Source of the DNA: Henricia sp. BOLD:AAB3569 | Taxonomy: Eukaryota; Echinodermata; Asteroidea; Spinulosida; Echinasteridae | Direction: 5' to 3' | DNA: 64,000 bases | NCBI GenBank assembly: GCA_037783545.1 | Contig: JBBELK010001245.1 | Span: forward strand, 124,001 to 188,000 | In this document: piece by piece, positions 46,440 through 57,693 of the stretch | Layout of the letters: each line of letters begins with the position of its first letter | Numbering within the stretch: position 1 is the stretch's first letter | Notes under the pieces: generated by a model | The model's input: only the letters and a program-made list of their open reading frames with translations | Told to the model about the DNA's origin: nothing | Database searches by the model: none | Position numbers and translations under genes: made by a program

Positions 46440-46811
46440 CTTTAAAGGAGCGTGACCAGAGTTTCTGGAAAATAGTTTTCGATGTAACTTACCAATATTA
46501 TCAAGTAACTCCCATACACACCTCCCATGTCCCAAAAACCCGAAAACATTCGCAATTTCCAGTAAAATATTTTACAAAACTATCGAGTCGGCTTTCAGCG
46601 GATAAACGTTGATATACTGGAAAATTAGTTTACAAATAATCGGTGGATTTTCGACGATATCCTCGGAAATATGCGGCCTAGAAGCGCGGGAGTTTCAGTT
46701 TCGTAATCAGAAAAATATAACGGATGTTATGATATAAAAATCTCATGACCCATAAGGTAAGTCCCGGGGAGTTATGGGGAAAAAAAAGTGATCTGGTCAC
46801 ACTCCTTTAAA
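46440..46811. mobile_element. 372-bp MITE next to the SINE tail
   Basis: Inverted ends TTTAAAGGAGCGTGACCAGA and TCTGGTCACACTCCTTTAAA. The centre has no coding capacity. It sits directly after the SINE tail, as if inserted in the TAA run. Confidence 0.75.
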
Positions 46812-47575
46812 ACCACTTTACTCAGTTACAGTCATAAAAATCCTAATTAGAGGTTGTTTTGGGGGTTAAAACAAAGGTTTTTAGTTTTTATGCTAATGCG
46901 AATATGCATGAGACAAACACGAGACAAACACAGGAAAATCACTTTCAACTGTTCACAAAAGATTCCAACTTGTTGTCAATCTTCCTGGAACATTTTTAAA
47001 TCCATGGCTGTTTGAGTTTGTTTTCTATGTTGCCTGTTGTAAGCCATGACAAAACTGGGGGTAGAAACTGCAGCAATTTGCCACAAGTCCAACTTGAAGT
47101 CTTATGTTTTGTCTTAAACTTGTCCATTCTGTCTTCCTTACGTGATGTACTTTAAACAGCGCCCTCTGTCTGTAATTTATTACAATGAAATATTCAAAAT
47201 TGAAAAAGTCTACCTTTTATTGATTTTACATCAAAACGAACATTAGTATGTCTTGCTGAACAAGTAATCCGTCATATAAAGCACAATGCTAGGCACAGTG
47301 TTATTTAGCATGTCATCATCGGCACTTTTTAAAGGAGCCTTTCTGCCACAACTGAAACTTTCCCTTAGTCTTTTGTCTAGCGATATACCAACATCATTGA
47401 TGACCAACATCATTGATGAGTTTTCGTTTAGCGGTACCGCAAACACGAAGGGAGGAAATATTGTGGTAACTCCCTTCGTGCAGGTGGTACCACTAAAAAA
47501 AACTGCCGGTACCGCTGTCGGTGATTAGACATGTGTTTTCCCTTATTGATCTTTTTTGCCTTTCGTTTGCAAAAG
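46812..47575. other. Intron end; no separate gene
   Basis: Contains a hairpin CACGAAGGGAG/CTCCCTTCGTG (about 47444-47480) and a GCGGTACCG-type pair shortly before the UPA exon. Nothing coding was recognised. Confidence 0.4.
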
Positions 47576-47719
47576 AATGTGAAAAAACGAGAAAACGAGA
47601 TGGCCTCTGGAATGCTGGATGACTTCCGGAATCTTGTGTTTTTCTTGGATCATGGAGACTTGGTTGTGGAAGTAACTAAACTAGACGAAGGCTGGACTAC
47701 ACGTGGACCGAGTCAGCAG
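47576..47719 (+). CDS. ZU5/death gene: UPA exon 1
   Basis: 48 codons after a pyrimidine-rich acceptor ending TTGCAAAAG and before CAG/GTCGGT, phase 0 at both ends. The frame reads ENEMASGMLDDFRNLVFFL then GDLVVEVTKLDEGW. Together with the end of the ZU5 exon this resembles the UPA domain of UNC5 (helix, strand, then the hydrophobic segment). It joins the ZU5 exon directly without a gap, favouring skipping of the exons at 40581 and 40782 in the main transcript. Confidence 0.75.
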
Positions 47720-49330
47720 GTCGGTGCTTAGCCTTGTCCAAGGCCGTCCCCAGTTTTTTTTTTTTGCTGTACGAGAGAATATTGGGTCTAGCCAGAGACG
47801 TGGAGAAAATGTTCTCCACGTTTCTGGTCTAGCGCATGCAAACTGCACACGGCATCAAAACGAGCCACTGTGAAATAACGACTTCCGTAGTAAACCCGTA
47901 CGGCAACACACTGGCTGCGTACATACTGCGTACTAGCTGCGTACGGCCTGGCCTAGCTCGAAAGACAGCCTTGTGGAGTCTGCACTTCCGGGTTTAATGT
48001 TTGTCTTTATTTTGTCGGCCAGTTTTGGCCGAAAATGGGCGAGCTTTGGATATGCGGGTATGAATATTTAACATTTGTCTTTAGCCAATCAAGAACTTCA
48101 TGAGTACCACGTATGACGCGATGTATGCATTATGCATATAATGGCGTCATGCATGTTACGAGAACCGTGGCATGATCGATGGACGAAAACAACAAATATT
48201 CTCGGGTTCGTAGCATTTATTGTGCTTGTCTGTTTACGTATTTGATTACACTTCTGGTGGACGACGGTCGCAGTATGACAGCTTTCCTGAATGATTTGTG
48301 AGAGCTCTTAATACTGCCTTCGATGAACAAACTGGGGATCGCAGATCATAGCGTTTTTCAAACATAACCTTCCGTGCGTCGACCAATGAAATATCAGCTC
48401 ACGCTGGGTTGGTTTCCCTATATTACTGTAATGGTTTCGCTGGCTGAATGCAGAACCATCAAGGCGATGTTAGGACCGTACCGATACATGTACGTTCGTG
48501 TGTGCCTGGTCGTACCGCGGCGCGTTGTGAGCCAATGCCGCAACAGATTCCGTAGCTTGTAAGCGCTTTGTTTAGTTTTATCTTTAGCGGGTCGTCTAGA
48601 AGACAAGCCCAACGCCTTGATCAAGGCTAGTCGGTGCTATGATGTGGCTCTTCATATAAAAATGTCAGTACATGTTTTCAAGCTCAAAATGCGGTTAGAA
48701 ACAATTCATTTGTAACGTGGCTTTTGCAAAAATGTGTGGCTTATTAAACATGTATAATTAATGCTATTATGACGTCATTCTAATTATACTAATTTTATAA
48801 GAAACCACGGGTGCCAGATCTCGTATAAGCCTCGGCTTTTTATTTGGCATCTAACGTCTTCAGTTAGTGTATTTACTCTTGAACATAACACATGTATTCT
48901 AAAACACATGTATTCCTTAAAAATTGTTATGTTAAACTAAGAAAAATGTAATTCGAAGATGTATGAAACAATAAACTAAACTAAACTAAACTAAACATGG
49001 AAGACACGTGAATTGCATTAAACGTGAATAGACCCTCTACTTGCACGGAACCACCATTGGCAAAACAGCGAGGCTTCCCTTGCGTGAACAATGACTCCCT
49101 CGCGTCGTTACCATGTCGGTTGCTGTGACGTCGACTTTTGTCCATTAGTAAATATAGTGTATGCTCGGAAAGCCTCGTTTTGAATGCAACCATGCATGCA
49201 AGTGGTGAATTGGGGCTATGTCAGTTGTTCCCAGCACAATATATTGCTATCACCCAGTATCATACTCGGGTTGATATGTTTACCGATTTATATCTTGAAA
49301 TTATAAGGAATCTATTTGGGATATTTGTAG
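47720..49330. other. Intron: no gene recognised
   Basis: Includes a 46-bp hairpin (CCAGAGACGTGGAGAA/TTCTCCACGTTTCTGG, 47790-47830), a TAAAC microsatellite at about 48970-48995, and otherwise unplaced sequence. Confidence 0.5.
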
Positions 49331-49522
49331 TATATCAACAAAGAGAAGATATGTCACATTCCATCAAACTCGGTGACCTTTGACCTGACACAGCAGCAGC
49401 AGGCCGCAGCATCCAGTGCAAGTGATCCAGATCTCTACTGCAATGTGTTGAGTTACCAGAATTCGGCAGATAAGCACACGCGCTCCTGGAACAATGTCCA
49501 TTTTTCCATCTGCCCACAACTG
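49331..49522 (+). CDS. ZU5/death gene: UPA exon 2
   Basis: 64 codons between GGATATTTGTAG and CTG/GTCAGT, phase 0. The frame reads KEKICHIPSNSVTFDLTQ, a run QQQ and an Ala/Ser patch, and then SWNNVHFSICPQL. This fits the last strands of UPA (a hydrophobic strand, a loop, and an FSI-type final strand). The Gln/Ala/Ser loop is longer than in vertebrate UNC5. Confidence 0.7.
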
Positions 49523-49632
49523 GTCAGTACAAATTCATGGAACTATAAAAGTAAAAACACCACTACTTATAACGTATAACTTCTTGGGATAGCATGCACT
49601 TCTTGAGTTTTCTTGGGGAAAAGTAAACCGCT

Positions 49633-49800
49633 GTGCCATATAGCTCAGCTGGTAAACCATCTGCCTGATGTGTCGGAGGTCTCGGGTTCGAATTCCGATG
49701 ACCATATGATTTGTCTCTCATCCCATATTTGGTAACTGTTGTAACCCAATACTTTCCGCTTTCACAGTAATAAAAGGAATCTTTGCAAAACATACCACAC
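49633..49800 (+). mobile_element. tRNA-derived SINE (family D)
   Basis: Head with TAGCTCAGCTGGTA (A box) and GGGTTCGAATTCC (B box) about 35 bp apart, then a short body with TGTAACCCAATACTTTCC. Only one copy was seen in the window, so the 3' end is uncertain. A true tRNA gene is unlikely because the acceptor stem does not pair. Confidence 0.6.
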
Positions 49801-50030
49801 ACACCAAATAAACTTGTTAAGAAAAAAAAATATTATACGTGTATTAAATGTAATCATTTTTAGAGGACCTTACACATCTTTTCTTTTGTTCTCCTTTTTC
49901 GGCTTAATGTTAAATAAAGGCTTTTTTGAAAAATTTTGCCTGCAGAGTAAACAAGATGATCGTGCAAAAAGTAATCAAACAAGCCGTTGTAGGTGCATTA
50001 AGGTACGTATCAGGACACACGATGTGCTTA

Positions 50031-50191
50031 ATAGGGCGGTTTCACGCTGTCGCGGGTTACTAAACCCTCCGTGTTTGTCCTCCAGATCGGCAAGAGAACA
50101 GTACACGTTCAGAAACGCATTGTACTCTTCCCGTTTTGGAGGACAAAAATAGGGGATGTTTAGTGACCCGTGAATGCGTGAAATCGCCTTT
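50031..50191. mobile_element. Foldback MITE
   Basis: Arms of about 65 bp (50031-50096 and 50120-50191) begin AGGGCGGTTTCACGC and its near-complement. They include TTACTAAAC and TTTGTCCTCCA on both sides. The loop is 20-25 bp. Confidence 0.7.
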
Positions 50192-50369
50192 CTTCAGCAT
50201 CAGCTCAGTGATACAAATAATCAGAATCTTTCTCGCCTTAATTGCCTCTTGCCTCTAACACCAGGGAAGTAATGTCACTGGGTCAAACCGTGCACACTGT
50301 GCTTATTTGGAAAGACGTCCAAAATGTTTTCGTTCGTGTGACTTTTTTTACACACTAAAACGATGGATT

Positions 50370-50846
50370 TTAAGGTAACAGAGCCGCGGGCTTAAAACTT
50401 TCCGGGAAATATTTCCACATGCCCATAAGGAAAACTAAATTCAAACCTTGTCTATATGATAGACGTCCATATACAATTTTAATTCTCGAAACACATGACG
50501 AATCGCACCCGACGATCACGTCCGGACGTGCATTCGGGTAACTCCGGAAACTTTCGAAACGGGAGGAATAGTCGTAATCTTTTGGTCTTGGAACCTGACC
50601 AAATTTAATGTTGGAGTCATCGATACAATATACACTGGATGAAGTGTGCAATAGAAGTTGGCTATACGAGCATTGAAGCCATGCGCTGCGGCTGCCATTG
50701 TAGCCCACGAACAGTGATTTGCCTAGACTGCTCCCTGGTCCATGCCAGCGCTTGCATTCCACTTTATAACACATGTAGACCATGATGTAGACTAGTGAAG
50801 ACGGTATGACCAGTCTGGGCAAGGCATTGTACCTTGTTAGGTACAA
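50370..50846 (-). other. 158-codon open frame of unknown nature
   Basis: On the minus strand a frame of 158 codons is open. In a second frame, a 60-codon reading begins at 50698 with a good start context (ACAATGGCAGCC). Neither resembles a known protein. It lies in an intron of the ZU5/death gene on the opposite strand. A CG-rich start of an antisense transcript or chance are both possible. Confidence 0.2.
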
Positions 50847-51120
50847 TGGCGGAGGATGGCTTTTAGACGTCGTTGCTTCATCCAGTGTATATATATTGAC
50901 AGTTGGAGTTCACAATCTTCGCACTATAGTGTATACGTATTGCAAACTAACTACAGCTTCACAACTGTAAAAGTAGGACATTGCGGGTCCGAGTTTCGAA
51001 CAATGTGGTTTCACCGCGAGATTCCAATTTCTTCCGTGAATGCGATATCCATCATAGATTGATTCGCCATACTCATGAGATGTTTTCTACTGCTTTGGCA
51101 GAACGGAGTGTCTCAGAAGT

Positions 51121-51402
51121 TGTTGTTGTTGTATATTTTATGGCATCTTCGGCAACTAAGGCCCTTTATGCCATCAACTATACGGTTTTAGCTTTAACTA
51201 TACTTTGTTATCAACTTGAGAAGACGAAGAAGTAGTTGCAGTTTTAGAAGTGGGAGGAAAACCCCCAGAGAATTTCCCAGGGAAAAACCCACGCGGTCAA
51301 GTAGGGACTGCAAACCCAATCCACATACACGCCCCGGATTCGAACCCGGGACGCCAGAGGTGAAAGGCGAGGAAAGAACCGCTACGCCAACCCGACCGCC
51401 CC
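51121..51402 (-). mobile_element. tRNA-derived SINE (family C), copy 2
   Basis: Matches 6957-7230 over its length. On the minus strand it shows the A box GGTTGGCGTAGCGG and B box GGGTTCGAATCC, and it ends in CAA triplets. Confidence 0.85.
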
Positions 51403-51749
51403 TAATACTTGTACTAATTTTGTAATTAGAGACGTACGTTTACTGCCATGGTTCCATCCACAAGTACTGCTCAATTATGAGATGTTCCAAATATCAACAC
51501 AGCTACATTCCTCATGACATTTTACTTTCAAACCTCTAAAAAATGCATTGAACTATGACTATTGCGCTAAGGTCGTACTGCAAATTAAAAGAAAATCCCC
51601 CGAGTCCACAGTAAAATGGTAAAAATGCCTAACACATATGCTCAGGCACCGCCCTCGCATGGTCATTATTTGCATCAATCTCAGAAACCCCTCCCCTCTC
51701 CCACCATAGCCTCACGTGTCCTCTGTGCAATGGTTTTGTATTAATGTAC

Positions 51750-52030
51750 TGCACCTATCAATTGTTTCCCCCACTCCTCCCCACGGGCTACCCCACCTAA
51801 GAGGTTGGGATTGTCACTTTTTGCGTGACAAAATCCCCACCCCTGGGGTAACATTTAGGTGCCAAAAATCCCCACCCTCGGGTGCAAAACATACGCAAAA
51901 AAAATCACAGAAAATGGGTCAAATGCCCTACCCTGGGGCATGGAAAACATGACAAAACCCCTACCTAGGGGGTGGGGCAGCGCGGGGGGTGGGGGGACGG
52001 GAAGGGTGGGGGAAACAATTGATAGGTGCA
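51750..52030. mobile_element. 281-bp MITE with C-rich ends
   Basis: Ends TGCACCTATCAATTGTTTCC and its exact reverse complement, followed inward by CCCAC/GTGGG-rich DNA. No coding capacity. Confidence 0.8.
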
Positions 52031-53993
52031 TAATGAACCAGATGGCTTCAAGAAATACATGTACATGGACCAAAAATGTGGCAATCGGGCTTGGGAATCG
52101 ACGTCACGACACCATTATTTACGTCATTCTCGGCCGCCATACTTCAAGGTAGTGAGTGGTTGCTATGGGAACTGGCGTGCAACCTCGTCAAGTTTAGATG
52201 CGTGCGGCGCCCGCGCGATTCCATATCACGCAAACAACGACCCAGTAGTTGAATTCAACATGTCGCGGCGCGGCGCACGCGTACTGCACGCGTGGGAACA
52301 AAACTAGCTGAACGTATCGTTAAACTGTAGTGCAAAGTGCAAACAAATTAAACTAGTGCTTAACTAACTATGGTGGACCAAAAGTTTGGCCTACTAGGCC
52401 TTCGTCAGGGTGGTTGTTGGTCTTTGCAGTACAGTTTAAAAGTTTAACAGTGATACACAGCTGCGTACATCGCGCATGTTACTGCCAACAAACATGGCGG
52501 AAACCACTGCATTGTGACGTTGCATGACATCACATTCCCAAGCCATATAGGCTCCGCATATTTGCATATATGCAAATCTGACTCTGGGATCTGTGGGTCC
52601 TAACCGTAGCTGCTACGATAACACGAATCCGGTTGCTAATGACTCCTTCCCTGCACGTCCGCCATTACTGGGGGCCATCCACTGCCATGGACTGGGCGCT
52701 TTGTCTTGATGTTAAATCGAACAGCGCACAACGCGTACGCGTACACAGGCTTCGCAAGCAAATAAACGCGCAAAATTGTTCGAAGTGACAACACAAAACC
52801 CACAGTTCATGGCACTGGATGTCATTGAGTAAAATAAAATATCACACTGGAAAAAAGTACCGGGTAAGTGCCTTGTGCACCTGTTTGGGAAACGGCCGGC
52901 CTTGCGGGACCTATGTGAACACTATTGTCCGAAAGATTTCCAGTGCACCTCCCACCCTTACCTCCATGCATTTACTGTATTCTCTGTTTGACATATTATT
53001 TTTCTTTTAATATTTTTGTCGCCTCAAATTTACCTCTTGCAACTTTCAGCATGATTTGTGAAGTTCCGCATGGCCAGTACACGTGACATTACGTCACATA
53101 CACCGCTGCCAATGAGACCGGGCCTTAATAATGTGAATGCAGTATATCGTTCATGGCACAAAGGGCATATGGATATGCCGATACGTGCCATTCAATCTGC
53201 TACAACAACAACAACAATATCACACTGTATAGGGTTGCACCCCAGTAAATAGGGCTCCCATAGGAACCAATGCTAAATGCCCAATTTTCTAAAAATATTT
53301 AAAAATACTCACAACTCTCTCAGCTTCTCAGGACAACAACCAGAATAATCACCGAAGTCTCATCTTTTTAATTCTGTTCAATTTTATGGGGGTAATCTGT
53401 CACTTTTATTCCCTAATTTCCATTTGAAACAAAACTATCCCTACAACAGTGAAATTTGCTAATCAGACCAGCATCCATTTTGGAACAAAGGCACATACGC
53501 TACTGGGCAAAATAGGGCCACTTTTAGGAGCTACAGTGTTTAAAATGTTTATAATTGGAAGAAAAAATACCCCACATCGCGACGATAGTCATATTCTACA
53601 CAAGACCACACTCGTTCAGCTCGAAACTCTCCCTAATAAAGAAGAATTTGAGGGCATACAAAATATTCATGAGCTCGGCGCACAGATCTCTTCCTATTTA
53701 CTTGGGTGCACCCATAGTAGTGCCTGGTTCCTGAGCGAAGAAAGGCTGACATTTAAGTTGCAGAAAATGTGCAGAGCACGCGCACATAAAAGGAATTTGT
53801 CCGAACCTCTGCCGAACTGAAGGAAATGTTCTGTTCGGAAGTGCCATGTTCGGCAAAAACTCATTAGGTTCGTCCCTTCAGTTTTACGGGTCTAAACCAC
53901 TCGGCCACGGTACCCCACACAAAATATTTCTCAACTCGAATGATTGGTCAGAATATAAATGAGGATTTGTCTTGTTATAACCTTTGCTTTCAG
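52031..53993. other. Intron: no gene recognised
   Basis: A 123-codon open frame (53449-53820) starts without a good ATG context and resembles nothing. A 25-bp piece of SINE family A head lies inverted at 53890-53914. Confidence 0.4.
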
Positions 53994-54035
53994 GGTGCAG
54001 GGCCTTCCAGTGGAGATCTTTGTACCAATTGCAAA
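53994..54035 (+). CDS. ZU5/death gene: 14-codon micro-exon
   Basis: Between TTTGCTTTCAG and AAA/GTAAGG, phase 0 both ends. It reads GAGPSSGDLCTNCK, a flexible linker between UPA and the death domain. Small, but its splice sites are among the best in the region. Confidence 0.65.
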
Positions 54036-54140
54036 GTAAGGCATTTTTATAGAGCTCTTTTCTACAAAGTGTAATGTCAATATTTATTTTATTCTTGACT
54101 CGTTGGTCTTAGTTAAATTTCCAAACTACACTACCATTTG

Positions 54141-54440
54141 TAAAGGGGCGTTCACACTATCGCGAAAAATTAGCTTTGCGTGCGGCTGTGCCATTGGTTT
54201 GTACAGGAGCTGGTTTGCTGCTTCTGCGCTGCCTCTTGCAATGCGCAAAACATTTCAAGCTAGGTCAAAGCTAAAATTTGTTGAACTTTTACCGCGGTGT
54301 GTTGACCTTTCCAACGCACAGCCAATGGGTTATCAGAGAAGCCCCAAGTTACCGAAGTTGATTTTTTCATTTTGGAAAGATCAAAGATTGGGACCAGCGT
54401 GGCAGTGTGGTTTTCCCGCGATAGTGTGGACGCCCCTTTA
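54141..54440. mobile_element. 300-bp MITE between the last two exons
   Basis: Ends TAAAGGGGCGTTCACACTAT and its near-complement closing with CGCCCCTTTA. Most of a 112-codon open frame lies within it and is a by-product. Confidence 0.75.
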
Positions 54441-54520
54441 ACAAAACTTGGTTTTTCTAGATGAGTGCATGTAACATTTTTTTACACAAAACCAAACGCT
54501 GGTGACTTTCTACCATGCAG

Positions 54521-54892
54521 GAGCAAATCAAAAGAGGAATCCGTGAAATAGTGATCGGCAAAGTCAGAGCAGAGGATTTTGGGGGTTTACCACGAGAAAT
54601 CATTTATGAACTCTGCATCCATCTTGACAAAGAAGGAATCAACAACTGGATACAACTTGCCGAAAATCTCACCGGCTGTGGCCATGGTACAATAAGCGCA
54701 GCCATCAAGTCGGAAAGACTCGGGGCAAAGGACCTGCTGAAAATCTACTTTGAGATAAGTCGAAGACACGGAAAAGACAATGCAGAGTCGGTGAGGTGTC
54801 TTGTTGAAAGGTTGCATGAAATACACAACGACAAGGCAGTACAGATTATAGGGTTGGGAAATCCGGGTGCTGAAGCTGGTCCAGAAGGATGA
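54521..54892 (+). CDS. ZU5/death gene: death-domain exon and stop
   Basis: After TTTCTACCATGCAG the frame encodes 123 residues. The death domain spans about 20-105, with LPREIIYELCIHLD, NNWIQLAENLTG, RLGAKDLLKIYFEI and ESVRCLVERLHEI marking the helices. This matches the six-helix death fold of UNC5-type proteins, where the domain binds other death domains to start signalling. A short Gly/Glu-rich tail then meets TGA at 54890. Together with ZU5 and UPA upstream it completes the ZU5-UPA-death module. No kinase or caspase domain follows. Confidence 0.85.
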   Translation, partial: EQIKRGIREIVIGKVRAEDFGGLPREIIYELCIHLDKEGINNWIQLAENLTGCGHGTISAAIKSERLGAKDLLKIYFEISRRHGKDNAESVRCLVERLHEIHNDKAVQIIGLGNPGAEAGPEG

Positions 54893-55051
54893 GTATCAGG
54901 GTATGTGTTTCTACATGATGCATGCTTTTCTTTGCTCGTAAATGTGTCTTTGGGTTTAATCAGTTTACTTGTACTGGATCAGAACGGAACATTTTTAAAG
55001 TGTGAGTCATTGCCCAGGCAGTTCACAAAAGGTGATGTACTTTGGCTCTGA

Positions 55052-55118
55052 ATAGATCGTATCGAATAGCCGCCATCTTGGGGGCAGTTTCTGTTTCTTG
55101 AGGACATGCATGGTTGTG
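55052..55118 (+). mobile_element. Half copy of the 16823 MITE
   Basis: Begins ATAGATCGTATCGAATAGCC and follows the 16823 element through TTCTTGAGGACATGCATGG, then ends. The other inverted end is missing. It lies in the predicted 3' untranslated region. Confidence 0.75.
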
Positions 55119-55195
55119 AGTTGACCAATTTAAAGGACACAAATTTGACCAAAAGATGGCAGATATTTAAGAATTGCCATATTAGATTAGTTTAA

Positions 55196-55201
55196 AATAA
55201 A
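55196..55201 (+). terminator. Poly(A) signal AATAAA of the ZU5/death gene
   Basis: About 305 bp past the stop at 54892, followed within 20 bp by a T/GT-rich stretch. A reasonable 3' end, although the hexamer is common by chance. Confidence 0.45.
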
Positions 55202-56023
55202 TTTGTTTCATGTTTTACGACATGACTTGTATTGTTTTTTATGGCAACTTGTAAAGAGAAATGTAACATTTTTGCTACCTAAGACCAATGATAAAGTTTA
55301 ATTCTAAATGCCTTTAATGCACATGTACACGGTAATGTGTACATGGTTCTTTCGTAAACAGTCTACTTAATGCAGTATTGCCATTTTCAGATTTTTTTAG
55401 AGCATGTAACAAAATTAATCTGTATATGGCATAAACATTATTTTGTAATGTTTTCACACATGCAACACGTGCAGCTGGCCTCTGCATGCATTAATACTCA
55501 GATATGGCCAAATAAATCAAAGACAAAACACTCTATATGTTTTCCTGGTGAAAACTTGCACATTTATGCTTTATTTTGGCTAGTTTGCATGACGTCTGAA
55601 ATCATTATACAGTATGTAACATTTCTTTTCCCGAAAATCCATGTATCCAGGATGCGGCAAGCCTCAGAAATTCATGTATCCATCATGTGTAGTGCTTATA
55701 CGGATGTGCATGATGTATACATGCATTATGTATGTCTGTATTGCAAGCCCTCCACAGGATGCGACAATACATCCAAGTTATCAAAGTTGGATTTACTTTA
55801 AACTGGTGGGAACAATATCATTGTTTGGACTGTAATTTTTCTTACCTCGTACAAAGTATATATATTGTCTAAATCGCCTCTCACTTTGAAAAGTGCTTGA
55901 AGGAGTGTATTTAATTTCATTCACAGAAAATTTATCCGTAATGTGTGTGTCATACGTTTCAATCGCTCCATGGAGCATATTAAATTTAAATGGACAACGC
56001 ATAGCGCAGTACAGACACATTTA
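55202..56023. other. No gene recognised
   Basis: AT-rich, with ATGCAT/ACATGTAC palindromes. Open frames (for example 55370-55801) resemble nothing. Confidence 0.4.
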
Positions 56024-56480
56024 GGGAGCGCGTGTGGTCTAGTGGGTACGAAGCGGGACTCCCAATCAGAGGTAGGGAGCGCGTGTGGTCTAGTGGGTAC
56101 GAAGCGGGACTCCCAATCAGAGGTTGGGGTTCGAGCCCCACTTCGACCAACGTATCTGTGTCCCTGGGCAAGGCACTTAATCCCAGTTGCCTCGTCAACC
56201 CAAGCGATATATGGGAAGCTGTTAAGGGGAATGCCACAATCTAACTGCGGATAGGGTTGTGCGCCTGACCAGCAGCCACCTAGTTGGACTATCGAACAAA
56301 TCCTAAATGCTGGATTTTCGTCAAGGGGGATGCTTCCTCTTTAAGAGTTTATTTGCAAAAACAATCAAAATTGTGCATGTACCTGGTAATTCCCTGATGG
56401 CAGCGGTAATAATGGTAACAGCGCCTTGAGCACCCTGCTGGGTGGATATGTACGTGCGCTATACAAATATAATCATCATT
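56024..56480 (+). mobile_element. tRNA-derived SINE (family B) with doubled head and an inserted segment
   Basis: Head GGGAGCGCGTGTGGTCTAGT occurs twice in tandem, 51 bp apart, so the A box is duplicated. Only the second is followed by the B box GGTTCGAGCCC. The body holds CCCTGGGCAAGGCACTTAATC. About 90 bp (near 56285-56375) not present in the copy at 61347-61656 is inserted before GATGGCAGCGGTAATA. The 3' end is GCGCTATACAAATATAATCA. Confidence 0.85.
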
Positions 56481-56706
56481 ATCCGCGTTGCTTTTTCGAA
56501 CTGATATTTACACATCACAAGTCACTTTTACAAATTGAATGCGTTAATGTTGCATTTTGCTGGTTATTTTCTGAAAGGCAAGACGGAAAAACTTGAGGTA
56601 CATGCACAATGTTGATTGGCACTTATCTGTTTTTGCAAATAAACTCTTACAGAGGAAGCATCCCCCTTGACGAAAATCCAGCATTTAGGATTTGTTCGAT
56701 AGTCCA
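56284..56706. repeat. Inverted arms inside and after the SINE
   Basis: Arms 56284-56361 and 56629-56706 are nearly perfect reverse complements (GGACTATCGAACAAATCCTA and GCATCCCCCTTGACG among them). They enclose the SINE tail and 150 bp more. The left arm is the segment inserted in the SINE. Confidence 0.8.
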
Positions 56707-57092
56707 AACATCCCTCTTGCCGACGTGGATTTTTATTATTTTTTAATTGTCGGTTTTAAGTGGATAAATTGCAAGCAAAAGTTCGCTTTTCGAAAATGAG
56801 ATTTTCGCGATTTCTAAAACGCTCATTAGGTATTCATGATATGCGCGTGACCCCGTGACGCAATCCTGAGAAAGAGAAGTCAACACAATTGTTAGCTCCA
56901 TACGTTTACACGCAAAAAACTTGGAAAACCGTCTCTGTTAGATGGTGTTTTTTGAAGAATTGTGTTGGTCCAAAAAGCCAGAGATATGCCCAGTAGCTGC
57001 GTAGTTGTATGTTTTACCAGACACTTTGAAAAAAAAAGAGCAGAAGGATTTTCTTTTCTATTACCAAGAGAGAGAAAAATTAGTCGCTCATT

Positions 57093-57207
57093 AGGTGATC
57101 GGGCCAACAGCCCGATCACCTATTACTCTCGTACGATTTCTTTGTCTTTTTTAGGTGATCGGAAGTGATTCCGATCACCTATTACTATTGTACGATTTCT
57201 TTGTCTT
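57093..57207. repeat. GATCACC hairpins, second site
   Basis: Same hairpins as 28560-28735 (AGGTGATCGGGCCAACAGCC and its partner), followed by CGTACGATTTCTTTGTC. Confidence 0.75.
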
Positions 57208-57296
57208 TTAGCCTTTGTTTTCGTTTTGAATTTATTTATTTTTTCCGTTTATTTCTTCTTCTTCTTCTGATTTTTTTCCCATAGACAAAGCGCATG
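57208..57296 (+). repeat. Type B head, left half
   Basis: AGCCTTTGTTTTCGTTTTGA to ACAAAGCGC, then ATG, cut by the 4.77-kb element. The sequence resumes at 62067. Confidence 0.8.
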
Positions 57297-57693
57297 TACT
57301 CTAGTAGCTCATGGTGCTGTTGTATGCAATTTAATGTCCAGACCTAAACTCTTCAAGAATCCACTAAATGAAGGTCCAGGAACAATATTTGGTTGGTAAC
57401 ACATTTCCCACTGACGGCGAAATAGCTGAAATGGCCACGCCCCTTTTTTGGGCCACGCCCTTTTTGAGCGAAGTACTACCCATCCTAGGAGGTTGCCCGA
57501 CCACTCAAAATGTGCGCAATTGCCACATTATGGGAGGTCAGTAATACATTTTCATATCCAAAAGTAAATGGTTTGTAAGATAATTGCCAAAAACCGATTT
57601 CAGCATGTTACGCACTACAATTGTATAATACATGTACCACCAAGGCCACAACATAGGTATGACACTTTATCATATTACCTTTGTACCTTTTGT

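Noticed and set aside
46086-46535. 149-codon minus-strand frame
   Set aside because: It is the antisense of SINE family A and the neighbouring MITE.
49640-49712. True tRNA gene
   Set aside because: A and B boxes are good, but the acceptor stem does not pair and a SINE-like body follows.
53449-53820. 123-codon + strand frame as a gene
   Set aside because: No ATG in good context, no known motif, lies in an intron; length is compatible with chance.
54103-54441. 112-codon frame as an exon of the death-domain gene
   Set aside because: It coincides with a MITE bounded by inverted ends and would disrupt the phase between 54035 and 54521.
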